This document shows, piece by piece, positions 11,926 through 24,195 of a stretch of DNA of 64,000 nt (its first letter is position 1; each line of letters begins with the position of its first letter). Source of the DNA: Malania oleifera (Eukaryota; Streptophyta; Magnoliopsida; Santalales; Ximeniaceae); NCBI RefSeq assembly GCF_029873635.1, contig NC_080420.1, forward strand, positions 123,698,719 to 123,762,718. Reading direction: 5' to 3'. A program made the translations under genes and the position numbers. Below the pieces are notes generated by a model. The model did not search any database. It was given only the letters and a program-made list of their open reading frames with translations, and had not been told where the DNA came from.

Positions 11926-12938
11926 TAATGATTCCCCTTGGTTATTCCTTCCAAATTCGACTTCCTCCTTCTGTTACTATCTCTATTTCCCTTCCTCTTA
12001 TTATTTAAATCCCATTTTATTCGGGTTGTCACACACATGCCAACCCTAACTCGCCCGTTTAATAAACGGGCGGGTAACGGATCACGCGTTTAAAAATATA
12101 TAATTTTTTTATTTTAAATTTTTACATTTTTTTTAAAAAGCTGCATTATATTTATTAATTTCTAAATAAAAAGAACATAAAATGTAAAAAATAATACATC
12201 CCTTTAATGAATACATTTTTTTAAAAATGTAAAATTAAAAAAAAAACACAAGGTGTGGAGTGGTCTGAGTGGAGCAGCTGGACGCTGGAGCCTGGAGGTG
12301 TGGAGAAGTGGTCTATGGAGCTGGGGGGGGGGGGATTAACGCTTGTGGCAGTGGTCCGTGGCGCCTGGAGGAGATGACGACTCGATCTGCTCAAGGTGTG
12401 GAGTGGTCCGAGTGGATCGTTCGCAAGAGATGATGACTGGCAAGTCCGACACGTAGTAGTGCACCAATCACTAGAGGAGAGGAAAGGAGACTTAGGACTG
12501 CTGGACTGGAGAGGAGAGCTGGAGAGGATTGACAATTTGAGAGACAGAGAGAGTGAGAGCTGAGAGCCGAGAGGTCAGAGACGACCCAGATGAGGAGACT
12601 AGAGAGGCGCGGCGCGGGTTAGGGTTAGGGAGTCGGGAACTTTACTTAGCCTTAGGGTTTTTTTTTTTTTTTAAAGTGTGACTGTGTGTGATTGTGAACC
12701 GTGAGGCGTGAAGGCTTGAAGTGAAGCGGGGCTGAACTGAGAAGGGCTGAAGCAGTGAATTAACGGGTCACCCGCTAGGTGACCCGCCCAAACCCACTTA
12801 ACCCGTTTATATACGGGTTAACCCGTGACCCGCCCAATTATTAAATGGGTTAACTTTCTCGAACCCGGACCCGTTTTAAATGGGCGGATCCGGGTGACCC
12901 GACGGGTTATAACCCATTTTGCCAGGCCTAGTTAGTTG

Positions 12939-13829
12939 CTAAACATTTAAAATTTAGAGTTTTTCAAGGCCGAATCAAATTAACTTAATTAACTGAACTA
13001 AACCATTTTGATTTATTTGATTTGGTTTTGAAATTAAAGCGATTTAGTTTGGTTCAAACTTTTGGGATCGAATTTGGTTCGGTTTTTGATTTGTGGAATA
13101 AATTTTCCATGAACCAAGCATAACTTTAGTGCTCAGAGCTCATAATTCAAAATTTGAATTTGAATTTGTGTGAATTTTAATTCAAAATTATATTAAATTT
13201 CAAAAAAATATTACATAAATTTAAATAAATATATGAAATCTAATGCTCCAAAACAAAACTTCACATAATTCAAACATACAACACGACTCAAGTAAATAAG
13301 TACAAATGATGAAAGAATGATTAGCTTTCTAACAAACTGTGAACTAGTTGACTACACATGGAAAGTGTTGATTAGAGGCATTTCTAACTTAACGCGCACG
13401 GGCGGACACCCACGGCCAAGGGGGGAGTGAGGGAACAAATACTCTTACAATGAAACCATAATCCCCACTACATTATGAGAAAATGCATTCGTAATGCACA
13501 ACCTCAGTTGAATCCAAAAGTTCAAATAGTCTAGCCTTATTGATTTGGTGAAAATCCAATCTTAAGTTACCATTAGGCATATGATTTGGTCTAATTTTGT
13601 TATCGGATGAGTTTAGTTATGCGAATTTGGATTGGCCATTAAGTTTTTAAAACAAAAGAGGTAAAAACACACACACAACTAAATATATTCGAGATTAAAA
13701 CTTTGTAAAATATAATAAGGCATTCATGTTATCTTGAAACACGAATATGAAAGTGTCATTCAAACTAATATACACACACACACACATATACGACCATGTA
13801 TTTAAGTTTTATGAGCGCGCGCGCGTGTG
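12939..13829. other. AT-rich sequence, no gene seen
   Basis: The stretch 12960-13105 has repeated TTTGGTT/GGTTCGG motifs like the ends of another degraded hAT-type element, but no paired termini were found. A CA run lies at 13772-13785, and a GC-repeat run at 13815-13825 abuts the next hAT element. Confidence 0.4.
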
Positions 13830-14005
13830 TAGGGGTGGCAAAAAGGGTCAGAACCTGATGGGTGACGTGTGATCTATCCATTTAAATCAAATTCAGATTT
13901 AGTAGAAGGTGACCAGTTTATAAACAAATCAATTCAAACTCGACCCGTTTAATAAACGGGTTAGGTGGGTTTGGATTAGGTATCTGTCGGGTGACCCATT
14001 CAATT

Positions 14006-14061
<56 letters not shown>

Positions 14062-14406
14062 GTATGTATATGTGTGTGTGTGTGTGTTACATTAAAAAAA
14101 TATTAATTAAAGATATGTACTATTTTTTAAATTTTATGTTTTTTTGTTAAGATATTAATGAATAAAATAAAGCGTGTTTTTTTTATAAATATGTCACTTT
14201 TATATTAAATGTTTTAAAAAATAAAAAATAAAATAATTATATTTTAAATGGGTTATTAATGGGTACCTATTTATTAAACGGACGGATTTGAATTTATATG
14301 CTAGTCACTCGTTAATAAATGAGTTAACCCAAACCTAAACCTGTTGAACCTCTACTTGCTTACAATCCGTCTAAACCCGACCCATTAATCCGTTTTGTCA
14401 CCCCTA
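13830..14406. mobile_element. short non-autonomous hAT element (MITE-like)
   Basis: The termini are TAGGGGTGGCAAAAAGGG at 13830 and the near inverted copy ending TTTTGTCACCCCTA at 14406. Flanks CGCGTGTG (13822-13829) and TGTGTGTG (14407-14414) fit an 8-bp target duplication in which two C positions became T. The interior has CGACCCG and GGGTTA subterminal motifs and a long (AT)n/(GTAT)n run at 14009-14086. No coding capacity. Confidence 0.8.
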
Positions 14407-15341
14407 TGTGTGTGTATATATATATAAAAGTTGAACCCACCAACCGACCACAAACTCTTTGAAACCATTTCTTTTAGGCCAAGCCAATTCGATTAAGATT
14501 GATTGGACGAGTCTTCAAATAATTCTACAACAAATGGTAAGTTTTGAAATAACACTCAAAACAAGATGCATACTATATAAATGCGCTAAAACAAATATCC
14601 ATTCAAAGGTATAGATAGCTCACGTATTTATCCTTATTAGTAGATTTTATGTATAATGTAGTGATCCTAAAAAAAATAAATTAAATAATATAATATTATA
14701 ATGATATAAAATATATATATAGTAAACTTTCTTGAAGGATCAAAATCACGCAGAACAGAATACAAAGTCGTCGCCCCCTTTAATCTCCTTCGTCTCTCTC
14801 TCCCGCTCTCCTCAATTTCGTCACTAATATTCGGCCGATCGGAAATCCAAAGATACCGTTGGCTTCCTATCACCGCCACCAACAATTCTATTGGAGCAGA
14901 TTTTTTGTTGGAGCAGCGTAGACATATCTTTTGGGGTAAGGCCAATTTTTACTCGTACTTCAGTTTTTCTTAAACTATAAGCTCAATTAATGAATAGAAA
15001 TTGTTAGGAGACTCGTGGGGAGATTCTATACAATCTAATTAGAGCGAGTTTTCGAATTAGAGTTCCGGGGCACCAACCTTAAATCGGGGGTAAGTTTAAT
15101 AATTTAGGTTTTAATAGGCTATTTAGGATATTCAAAACCTAGGGGAATTTTAGGAAAAGTTACTATGAGGATTGTGATGAATAATGTGGCTAAGTTTGAA
15201 TTTCAGGGTTTCAGGGGTTTTTGAACGCTTGGGGCATAGACTGGGGTGTTATCGGGTTTTTCAGGAATTAGGTAAGGGGATTAAGTTAAGCCAAGACTTT
15301 TATTTAATTTGAATCGATTAAATTAATATATATATATATAT

Positions 15342-15729
15342 TGTAGTGACCCGAAAATTAATAGTATTTAAATAATAAGAGAGAGAGAATTAGATACGGA
15401 AACAGAAGGAGGTCGTAGACTTCATCGACGAATGCTTTCGTCGACGACATTGCATTTTGAGGGAAATAAAAATTTCAGAAATTTCCAGGGCTTCGTTGAC
15501 GAACACAGGGTTTCGTCGATGAAAGTATAAAGGATTTCATTGACGAACACAGAGCTTCGTCGACGAGAAAATACCGAGAGATGGTTCAGGCTGCTCTGAA
15601 TTTTGTCGACGAATACAAGGTCTCGTCGACGAATTTTATGAAGGGCTCGTCGACGAGGTGACGTGTCTCGTCGACGAACCTGGCCTTATAAATAGTGGAA
15701 ACCCGGGATATTTATCATTTTCACCACGC

Positions 15730-15768
<39 letters not shown>

Positions 15769-16446
15769 ACGTCTCCCTCTCCCTTCTCTCTTCGATTCCT
15801 GCCCCACCAGTCGCTGAATCGATGATCCGAAGCTACCACGACACTCCTAGCGGAGTTTTCTACAAATCTGTCGGAGCGGATCGTCGGGAAAACAGAGTTG
15901 AAATTCATCTCAAATTCAGGGTAAGACCTTTTAGTCCCCTTTTGGCCTTATGACAGTTATAGGAAATGATGTAGGCGGAGAAATACTGATATTATGTTCT
16001 GACATATATTATTTTCAAGGTATTTTGTAGGAGGCCTTGCGGGTGTTAGGCTGGTATTCCGTAGGGGCTTTCCAGTAGTCAGGTAAGGGAAATATGCTAT
16101 GCTAGGCATTTCTTAAAATATGATACAATTTATTTAATTACGAAAATTATGTATTTAGTATGGCATGGCTTGTGAATATGTATATGGTACGGGGATATGT
16201 TTTATGAATTTAGTTTCATGATTTTACGAATTTCAGTATTATGATTATGCGAATTTCAGTACCATGATTTTATGAATTTTAGTACCATGATTATACGGAT
16301 CTCAGTACCATGATTACACAAATATCAGTATTATGATTATGTAGTTTCAGTGTTATGAATATTCAGTTCTCAGTATTACGACATATGAATTACAGTACAG
16401 TTTATACAACTTTATGGTTATTACGATTATTTCAGAATCATGGTAA

Positions 16447-16482
<36 letters not shown>

Positions 16483-17367
16483 TATTATATGATATAGACC
16501 CTATTGGACTTGCAGCTCCAGAGCTCAGTATCGTTGCTATAGATATTATGTTACTTTATTAGTGCAACCACCTATTTAGATAATACGTGGTAAGGTCTTT
16601 CACCTAGGCCCTTGAAGAGGTTAGGCTCCCCATCCAGATATGGGCTGAGGTGGGCAGATCGACCTTTGGAGTACAATGATTTATTCCTTGTTGGCCAGCT
16701 AGGGTAAATCCAGCATACGGGCCGCACAACCCTATCATAAGGGGGGCAAGTCATGACACACAGATAGCCACAGGGAACAGTTTCAGTTACTATTACATAC
16801 GTACGAATTTACAGAAACAGGGACCATACTTATGTACACTAGAAGTACTTTGAATTATAACCATAATACTGTTATGTTAAGCAATAGGAAAAAGGGGCGG
16901 TGTATTTTATTATTTGTACAACTTTCGTATTCAGTTAATTATGTTTATATGAAAACAGATTTCATGATATAGAGTAACTCACTTGCCACACACTAGTAAT
17001 AGCATATTTCTTTTTACTGAGTGTTGTCTCATCCCAGTGTTAAAACATTTTTCAGGTGATCTAGGTAGGCGAGCAGATCAGGCTCGCAAATAGAGGGGCG
17101 TCTGTAGTGTCATGTCAACAAAGTGAGTATAGTGGAGGATTTTTGTATTGCCCTAGCTAACTGATGGTATTTTGGGAAAACAGTGATATGTGTATATTTT
17201 GGGGAACACGGTAGTACTCTAGTATTGGTTTTGTATTGTATATAATGGTTTATGGTTATGTTTATTCAATTCTGCTTCTCGCTGCTTAGGTTAATGATGT
17301 GGTATGAGAGTATGTTAATTGTTACAGTATATATATATATAAACAGTTAATTAAGCAGGTCGTTACA
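15342..17367 (+). repeat. 5' LTR of the nested gypsy element
   Basis: About 2.0 kb, beginning TGTAGTGACC and ending GGTCGTTACA. It contains the TCGTCGACGA palindrome cluster (15420-15690), a CT run (15730-15768), a block of roughly 28-bp tandem units built on TTTCAGTACCATGATT (16190-16400) and an (AT)n run (16449-16478). The primer-binding site follows three bases later. Confidence 0.85.
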
Positions 17368-17370
17368 ATT

Positions 17371-17383
17371 TGGTATCAGAGCC
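17371..17383 (+). other. primer-binding site (tRNA-Met type)
   Basis: TGGTATCAGAGCC, three bases after the LTR end. This sequence is the common plant LTR-retrotransposon primer site complementary to initiator tRNA-Met. Confidence 0.9.
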
Positions 17384-17672
17384 TAGGTTTGCTAGGTTCT
17401 GTAGACTTTAGAGTGCAGCAAAAGCAATACAAGAGTATAGGAAAAAGGATTTGAGGTTTGTTCAGTGTCCGGGTACAGGATTTCCGTAGTGGTTTTTGTG
17501 CTTTTCCTGGGGTGACGATTTCAGGAAAACCATAGTAAACTATTGTCGGGTCGTGTGGTCAGGTAACAGAATTGGATATTGGGTAAGGTCAGGGAAGGTA
17601 ATTAATTGTGAGTTAGTACAGGATAGGTCTGTATAGGAGATAAAGTGTTTAAGTGTGTTTCTTATTTTTAGG

Positions 17673-18950
17673 ATGGACTCGGGAAGCAGTGGCACGAATT
17701 TTGGAGATGGTAGGCCAGGACCTTCCAGCATAGGTGGAGGAGATACAAATGCTGTACTGCGCAGTGTCACTCAGCAGGTGATAGCTGAGATGACCAGAAG
17801 TTCTGGGGAGCATGGCTGTTCGATTGAGCAATTTATGCGTATGAAGCTCCCATCCTTTGTTGGAGGAGATGACCTGACTGTAGCTGAGAATTGGGTCCAG
17901 GATATCGAGGAGATGTTGGCGGTGCTTCCATGTATGGCTGAGCAGAAGGTAGCATTTGCCACTTTTAAACTGACAGGGGAGGTGAAGCGCTAGTGGAGAG
18001 CAGCGCGTCTGATAGAGGAGTAGAGTCTGGTTCCAGTTCCAGTGACGTGGGATCAATTCAAGGATATGTTCTTCAAGCGGTATTTCCCTGCTATCGTTCG
18101 AAGTGCGAAGGCAGCAGAGTTCCTACATTTGGTAAAGGGGCAGATGACTGTATCCCAATACGTTGCTCGGTTTGTCGAGTTGTCGCGTTTTGCTCCACAT
18201 CTAGCACCTGATGAAGAGAAGAAAGTTAGGAAGTTTGAAGAAGGGTTGAGGCAAAATCTGTTTGAGCAGGTGATTGGTTTTAAGGCTCAGACATTCAAAG
18301 AGGTTGTAGACAGAGCTGCGATTATTGAGAGTGGCATTCAAAAGGGTGTAGCAGCTCAGAGTCAGAGGAAGAGGCCTGCACCTCAGGGTTTCTAGGCTGG
18401 CTCCAGTAGGGGTCTATGGAGAGGTGGTCGTGATAGGGGAGACTAGAGGCAGAGGATGGGATCTCGTGGGAACCAGGGTGCACAGACTTACCCAGTGTGT
18501 CAGACATGCGGGAGACATCATTTAGGAGAGTGTCGGGTAGGCAAGGGAGTGCGTTATCGTTGTGGGCGACCCGGTCACATGATGCGTGAGTGCCCAGGTC
18601 AGCAGGACCAGGTCCCAGCTCCCAGGCCTTATCAGGGAGGACATCAAGCAGTTAGGGGAGGATATCAGGCGCCTCGGGTGGCCAGCAGAGGAATGTGGCC
18701 CCAGCGCGGGTATATGCTCTGACGTTAGGAGATGCAGAGACTACTACGGATGTGGTGACAGGTACATTTACTGTTCTATCATACCCAGTTATTGTTCTTT
18801 TTGACTCGGGTGCTACTCATTCTTTCATTTCTGCATCTTATGTTAAATTATCTGAGAGTGAGACCCAGTCATTAGATATAGCATTGTCGGTAGCTACGCC
18901 ATCGAGATTAGTGATCAGATGTCAGAGGATGCTTAGAGGCTATCCCTAAG
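17673..18950 (+). pseudogene. gag and protease region of the nested gypsy element (fossil)
   Basis: Separate reading frames carry recognisable gag and protease parts: a capsid-like segment with FVGGDD and later FKRYFPA and RYVARFVELSRFAPH-type motifs, a zinc knuckle near 18565-18600 (RCGRPGHMMRECP), and the aspartic-protease core LFDSGATHSFIS near 18810-18840. These are typical of plant Ty3/gypsy chromovirus-like polyproteins. The region is broken and ends before reverse transcriptase, so it is treated as a fossil. Confidence 0.85.
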
Positions 18951-19640
18951 ACAATAGTTCAGCTTTCGAGCCACACAACCCATGCTATGGGGGAAGTAAA
19001 TGACGTGTTTGTCATATTTAGTGTCTTATATGCATATTTGTTAATTTATGTGAATATGAATAATTAATAAGAAAATTTCGAGGGCTTGCTAAGAAAGACG
19101 AGTGTAGTAATAATGGTATTAGAGCAGATGGAAACTACTTATATGGGTGAGTAATCTTCCCTATCTTCGGCTAATTGTGTGTGTGAGTCTAAAATAAGAA
19201 TGTTTTCATAAATGTGTTTATCTACTTAGTGAATTAGTTATTTTATGTATACTAAATGCATGCTAGCCACACACTGACATTAACTTAGTATTTCCCTTTC
19301 TGAATTGTGCATCATCCCTACTTTACAAACTGTCTTTTCAAGAAATCCTAGAGATTGGGTCTAACAGGCTAAAGGAGCCGGGCTAGTGGTGTAAATTTTA
19401 TGTAGATAGTATGTAGATAAATATTTTATTTTTATTTAATTTTATGAGATGTAATTATGTGAAAATGGATATATTTGTGTATAAAAATAGTTAGAACTCT
19501 AGTAATGTAATTTGAGAATTTTGTATTTTATTTCCGCTACATATATGTGTTTTATATATGATAAACAAGGTATTAGGTACATAAACGTCACTAAAGTAGC
19601 ACTTCGGACCTACGTGGCGGATCAGGGTCATTACATATAA

Positions 19641-21015
19641 CATAAGAGGACAATATTCAAAATCGTTCAAACATGATTTTTTTTGTTGTTTATTTATTTA
19701 TTTTTTACTTATTTATTGTCTATTTGGGCATAAGCCACAAATTATGAGGCAACCTATCATTTAAATATTTGTTCGCTCCTCCTAATTAGAATTAGAATTT
19801 GACACTTCTAACATGACAATTGAGACATCTTAAAAAAATGTAATTTACTATCTATAAACAATAGCAATGATAATCTAGTAACATTATTATTACATAAAAG
19901 TATAATGTATATTAGTAATAAAGCAAAACACTAATGTATTTCACTCTCTAAAAGTGCTGCCAAATAGCACAAAATACATACATCGACAATGATCAAATTA
20001 GTCATTCATTTAAAAAGTGTCAAACAATTATATGTTAATTTGAGTTTTAAGTGAGTAACATCACCTCCCAATGTCTCTCAAACTAACTAGAAATCAATAA
20101 TTTCAAATAACTATATGGTACTTAGCTCTCAACTTATTGTGGAGAGCATATTTACCTAACTTATAACAATAGATAATATCACAAGTTGAGCATACGTTAG
20201 TTAAAGCACTCTCGCATAACCAGTGAGTTGAAAGTATTTAACAATTTATCACAGTAACACATTCACAACTATAAGATGCAAATTAAGCAAAAGAAGTAAG
20301 TAATCATATAAGCAAATGAGAATCACCTAGTAAATTATAAAGCAATGCAATTTATTACTATCTCTCCTTAGGCAATATGAGTTTAAATACATTTTTAAAT
20401 GCTAGCGAGTTTTATAATAATTGATGAACACTCATCGTAATTTTAGAGAGTTTTATATGATATTATAGTTTTGATACTAATAAACATAAAAATGATTGAT
20501 GATTCATACTCCCATTTTATAAAACATCACATTATGATTTTTTCTATTCCATGTACATAATAAAAGCAGCCACAAACAAATATAATGTTTTGAACAAACT
20601 TAACTTGTGACAAACAAGCATGTTACCCAATCAAAAGGTATTATGCTAGTTAATTCCATTCAAGACATCGCAAATGATATTAGAACAATCACACAATACT
20701 TTGTTCTTTCTTAACTGGGTGAGGTGATTAACTATGTTACAGTTTTCATTTTGTGCCATTTGTTATAGAAGGTTTGTGTGGCCTATAAATTTTTGCGTAA
20801 ATCTATTAGAAAGCTATTAGAGGTTTTTTGGGCAACTCTAAGGTTATTTTTAAGAGCGTGCATTTTGATTACATATTAAGTTTCAATTTTCATGTGGGCT
20901 TTAATGGAATTCAAGTAAATTTTATATTATATTTTATTTAAAATCTAACCTAGATAATAAAGTTGGTTAGCATTCTTTAATTGACTTCAAAATTAATTTT
21001 AATGCAAGCACTCTG
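19641..21015. other. AT-rich intergenic sequence, nothing recognised
   Basis: There is no open reading frame of note, no terminal repeats and no recognisable gene. Scattered short repeats only. Confidence 0.6.
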
Positions 21016-21990
21016 TTGTCCCTAGAGTGGAGTCTAGGAGGGGGGGGGGGGGTGAATAGACTCATTTGTGGATTATTGTTTTTTTCTACAATATAAAAAT
21101 TTTGGCAAGATACAAATAATTATATCACAATATATATAAAATAAACCATGCACAAAATGTAAATAAAATAGTATAATGAATATAAGCTTGACGAACGATA
21201 TTGACGTGGTTCGGCCCTTTGCCTACATCCACACCTTAAGACACACTCAAGGATACCAAATCCACTTTATGTACTCCTTAAGGATGGAGAAACCTTTACA
21301 CCACCAAGGAAACAAATTCCTTATTGCTCACAAAGAGCTTTCAAGCTAGGTTTCCCAAGAACCCCTTACAATTTGAAGAAGATATAGAAGGTGTTGTAGA
21401 CATAGATGATACTCCTTGAATGAGCTAATTACAACACAAAGAAATCCTCACACTAATCTCTCAAGTATTGAATCACACACAAGTTTAGAGAGCAAGTGAG
21501 ATGGTGGGCACTAGATTTACGAACTAAGATGCAATGTGCTTGAAATTAATGTTCACTAAATGTGAAGTACTAAGAGATATGTTTGGAACAAGTTGGGAGC
21601 CTTGTATTTATAAGCAAAATCATGTACTAGCCGTTTTATGATTATTAGACATAGAAAACTAGCTGTCGGGTCTTGAATCCTGATACAAACCATGGACGGT
21701 TTCTGCTATACCGTTGTTGATTTCCTAAAACCGTGGATGGTTTCTACCAAATTGTTGATGATTTCCTCAAACCGTGGACAATTTCTACCAAATTGTCGAT
21801 GGTTTCCTCAAACCGTTTTAGGCTATTTTCCTAATTAGTTTCTGCCTGAAACCGTTAATGCACCCCTAGAAAATCGACGACAGTTTTTCCTATTTCTTCA
21901 AATATTTGATTTTTTTGTACTTTAGGTACATAAAAATGATCTTTGTTAGAAAGGAGAAACTCTATATTGTATATTGTGTTTTACACCGTA
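21016..21990. mobile_element. degraded LTR-like repeat
   Basis: The block contains a G run followed by GGTGAATAGACTC (about 21038-21064), GACGTGGTTCGGCCC (21203-21217) and a CCGTGGATGGTTTC-type repeat at 21715-21830. The G-run/GGTGAAT pattern and the GGTTCGGC segment also occur in the solo LTR at 38344-40586, which suggests a related LTR class. The ends were not resolved, so the boundaries are approximate. No coding part. Confidence 0.45.
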
Positions 21991-22229
21991 CAAGCGGCCA
22001 TCCTTTTATATCAAATTTCATCGCTATATATTTGTAGGTCTTCTAAAATTATTTATTTAATTAGGATAAAAAATTATAAAATTAATTAATTTTTTAAAAA
22101 TGAAACATTTAAAAAAAAATTCTCAAGGGATACCAAAATACTACATTCAAATTCGTAGAAATTTTAAAATCTCTTTTAACTAAAATTCCCTCTTGAAGTC
22201 TTAAAATTTCCTGAAGAGGGTAATGTTTA

Positions 22230-22498
22230 CTTCGTCGCCTCGATCAGGTCTGTGAAGCGGTCTTCGTTTTTCCTTCCACTCTCTTCCTCTTCTTCCAGAT
22301 ATTCGAACTAGGGTTTCCGTTTTTCCTTGAAAACTGGTGGGTTTTTTTTTTTTTTTTTTTGTCTTTTCGTTTATTTTCTTCTACACATTTCAGATTTTTT
22401 TATGTGGGTATTCTCTTAATTATCTTATTCGCAGGAGAGATTTTGCTACAGACGCTGGAGTTAAAAGATCCCTGAAAGCAAGAGGGGATAGTGTCAAG
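22230..22498 (+). other. LSM7: probable 5' UTR exons of LSM7
   Basis: A sequence rich in TCTTCC/CTCTTCCTC before CTAGGGTTTCC (22308-22318) has the look of a plant 5' UTR. A donor-like CTG|GTGGGT at 22337 and a TTCGCAG acceptor ending at 22434 would define a second non-coding exon, 22435-22498, ending CAAG|GTGAAAG. This is inferred from sequence style and position; no transcript was available. No ATG in frame with the first clear coding exon is visible here. Confidence 0.45.
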
Positions 22499-23465
22499 GT
22501 GAAAGTAACAAATTGATTTTTCATATAGTTTAAGTAAACCATTCAATGCTCTTCCCTGCATGGCTGCATCTGCTCTCTCTTCTCTGCAATTATTTTGGGC
22601 TATACTTGGATGATTGAATCTCGATTCTCATTTCTTTCCTACTGTGAAGAGTCAAGGTGCTCTTATTATGGTCAAGTTTTTTTTTGGGCTCTTTCGTTGA
22701 TCTCCCACTGTTTCAGCAAAGCCATTTTCAGAGAAGTTTTTTTAAAATCATGTTTTCTTCAATTGCCACTTCTGAAAGTATTTCAGCTGCGGGCACTTGT
22801 CTACCTGGTTCTCATTTTGTTTATTTTATTTTTTAATTTAATTATTTATATTTTCTTATTAGGTGGTGAATGGACAATTGCAAACGCCAATAATTGAAGT
22901 TGTGTGGGAATTATATATTTAAATGAAACCCAGCTGGCAATTACCAATTCATGTAGATAGATTATGTAAATGTTTCAGGGCGTGCATTATTTAAATGCTC
23001 TTTAAGTTCTATTGACTTTCATTTTCGTTGAAGTTAGTAGCTGGTTGGTTTTCTGTATTTTTAAATTTGTAGGATATCTACATTGAGATACTTCTGCCTT
23101 GCAAAAATGAGCTACATATGTTGAAGCATGATTTTGACTTTTAGGCCTCGTGGAACATGAGAAAGGTCGTAGTTGAGATCTGCTTCTGCCTTGTGAAGAA
23201 GTGAGATGTATAAGCTGTTTTCTAAAATGAATTCTGCTAGCTCAGATACATATTATGTTATTTGGATTTTTTTGGAGCAGACATCAACTCATGATGGGAA
23301 ATTTGTTTTTGCTTTCTTTTTTGGCAAATTGATGTCATGCTTGGATACACTTAATAATTGTTTTGTTGTAAGCAAGTTTTGCATAAAAAAAAAAAAAAAT
23401 CTTATCTGTTTCTATTGTGAGATAATTTATTCAATTTTTTTAGTTACTATGGAGAAAAACTTTAG

Positions 23466-24195
23466 AGTCTAGAGGCTTTAGAATAAGTAGAAATAAGATG
23501 GAATATATGAAAAAAGTAACTTCAGCCATGAAAGGGCGGAATATTGGAAATAAGATTAAAATTGATAATAAAAAGTTAATAGCACTAGTAGACTTTGATA
23601 CCTTGAATCTATTATACAAGTAGAGAGATCAACAAGGATGTAATACAAAGAGCTAAAGCAGGTTGGTGAAAAGGGAGGAGTGCTTCAAGCATGTTGTGTG
23701 ATTGTAGAATACCCCTAAAATTAAAAGAAAAGTTTTATAGGACAGCCGTAAGACCAGCAATGCTAAATGGAGTTGGGAAACTAAGAAACTACATGTCCAA
23801 AAGGTAAAAGTTGCAGAAATGCGAATTCTTTGGTAGATGAGCGGGTATAACTTTAAAGGATAAGTTAAAAAAACTTTAAAGGTTAAATTAAGAAATGAAC
23901 ATATTTGCAATAAGGTAGGCATAGCACTAGTTGAAGACAAGATAAGAGAGGGGCTTAGATGGTTTCAGCATTTGAAACATAGGTCAAGTAGTGCTACAAC
24001 GAGAAGGAGTTTGTTATTGTTAATGCTAGTAGAAGGGGTAGACTAGAGGCATACTAAAATAACTTGGAATGAGGTAGTGGAAAGGATTTAATAGTACTTA
24101 AGCTAGCCAAGGAAAATGCCCTTGATTGTGTGAATTAGCGAAAAGGGTTTATATAGCCGACCCCACTTAGTTAGACTTAAGGCTTTTTGTTGTTG
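23466..24195 (+). mobile_element. 5'-truncated RTE-type LINE
   Basis: The sequence resembles the last 0.7 kb of the RTE LINE at 53782-56984: the segments TCTAGAGG, GTGATTGTAGAATACCC and AAGTTTTATAGGACAG recur in the same order. It ends with CCGACCCCACTTAGTTAGACTTAAGG followed by TTG triplets, the usual RTE 3' end. The frame is heavily degraded. It lies in the first LSM7 intron. The left edge and target duplication were not resolved. Confidence 0.8.

Larger units (their letters stand above)
9791..12033 (-). mobile_element. solo LTR of a Ty3/gypsy element
   Basis: The block starts TGTGACGACC and ends GTTGTCACA, with perfect 5-bp duplications CACAT at 9786-9790 and 12034-12038. On the minus strand its first about 100 bases resemble the LTR at 15342-17367 (CCCGAA, TTTAAATAATAAGAG), and both ends match that family (AAGCAGGTCGT near the end). 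It is therefore a solo LTR of the same family lying in the opposite orientation. The intact TSD and long LTR suggest a moderate age. No internal genes remain. Confidence 0.9.
9681..12930. mobile_element. non-autonomous hAT element, split by a solo LTR
   Basis: The ends are inverted repeats: TAGGCCTTTGCAAAACGGG at 9681 and its near-complement ending GCCAGGCCTA at 12930. The flanks GTTTGTTG (9673-9680) and GTTAGTTG (12931-12938) form an 8-bp target duplication with one mismatch, as expected of hAT. Many ACCCG/CGGGT motifs sit near both ends, a usual hAT subterminal pattern. No transposase is visible. Without the 2.2-kb LTR inserted at 9791-12033, the element is about 1 kb. Confidence 0.85.
15342..18960 (+). 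mobile_element. incomplete Ty3/gypsy retrotransposon: LTR, primer site, gag and protease region
   Basis: Parts in order are a 5' LTR at 15342-17367 (TGTAGTGACCC to CGTTACA), a tRNA-Met primer-binding site TGGTATCAGAGCC at 17371-17383, a gag-like region and an aspartic-protease start. Reverse transcriptase, RNase H, integrase and the 3' LTR are missing, so the element is broken, with the whole pol side lost and several further breaks. The LTR matches the solo LTR at 9791-12033. The right boundary is approximate. It is a fossil inserted into the LTR that spans 14657-19635. Age cannot be estimated from paired LTRs because only one remains. Confidence 0.85.
14657..19635 (+). mobile_element. solo LTR (Ty3/gypsy type) hosting a nested gypsy element
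   Basis: The left part starts TGTAGTGATCC at 14657, and the right part ends GGGTCATTACA at 19635. The flanks TATAA (14652-14656) and TATAA (19636-19640) are an exact 5-bp duplication. The left piece (14657-15341) and right piece (about 18960-19635) look like the two halves of one LTR; the right half has CTAGCCACACACTG and a following segment comparable in style to 16980-17060 of the nested element's LTR. The nested insertion therefore came later. No internal genes of this outer element remain. The 14667-14945 minus-strand frame is non-coding LTR sequence. Confidence 0.75.

Noticed and set aside
12605-12640. GGGTTAGGGTTAGGG, telomere-like
   Set aside because: Only two units inside a hAT element; no telomere array.
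14667-14945. 92-codon minus-strand frame
   Set aside because: It lies in the outer solo LTR, has no family features and ends in poly-AT translation.
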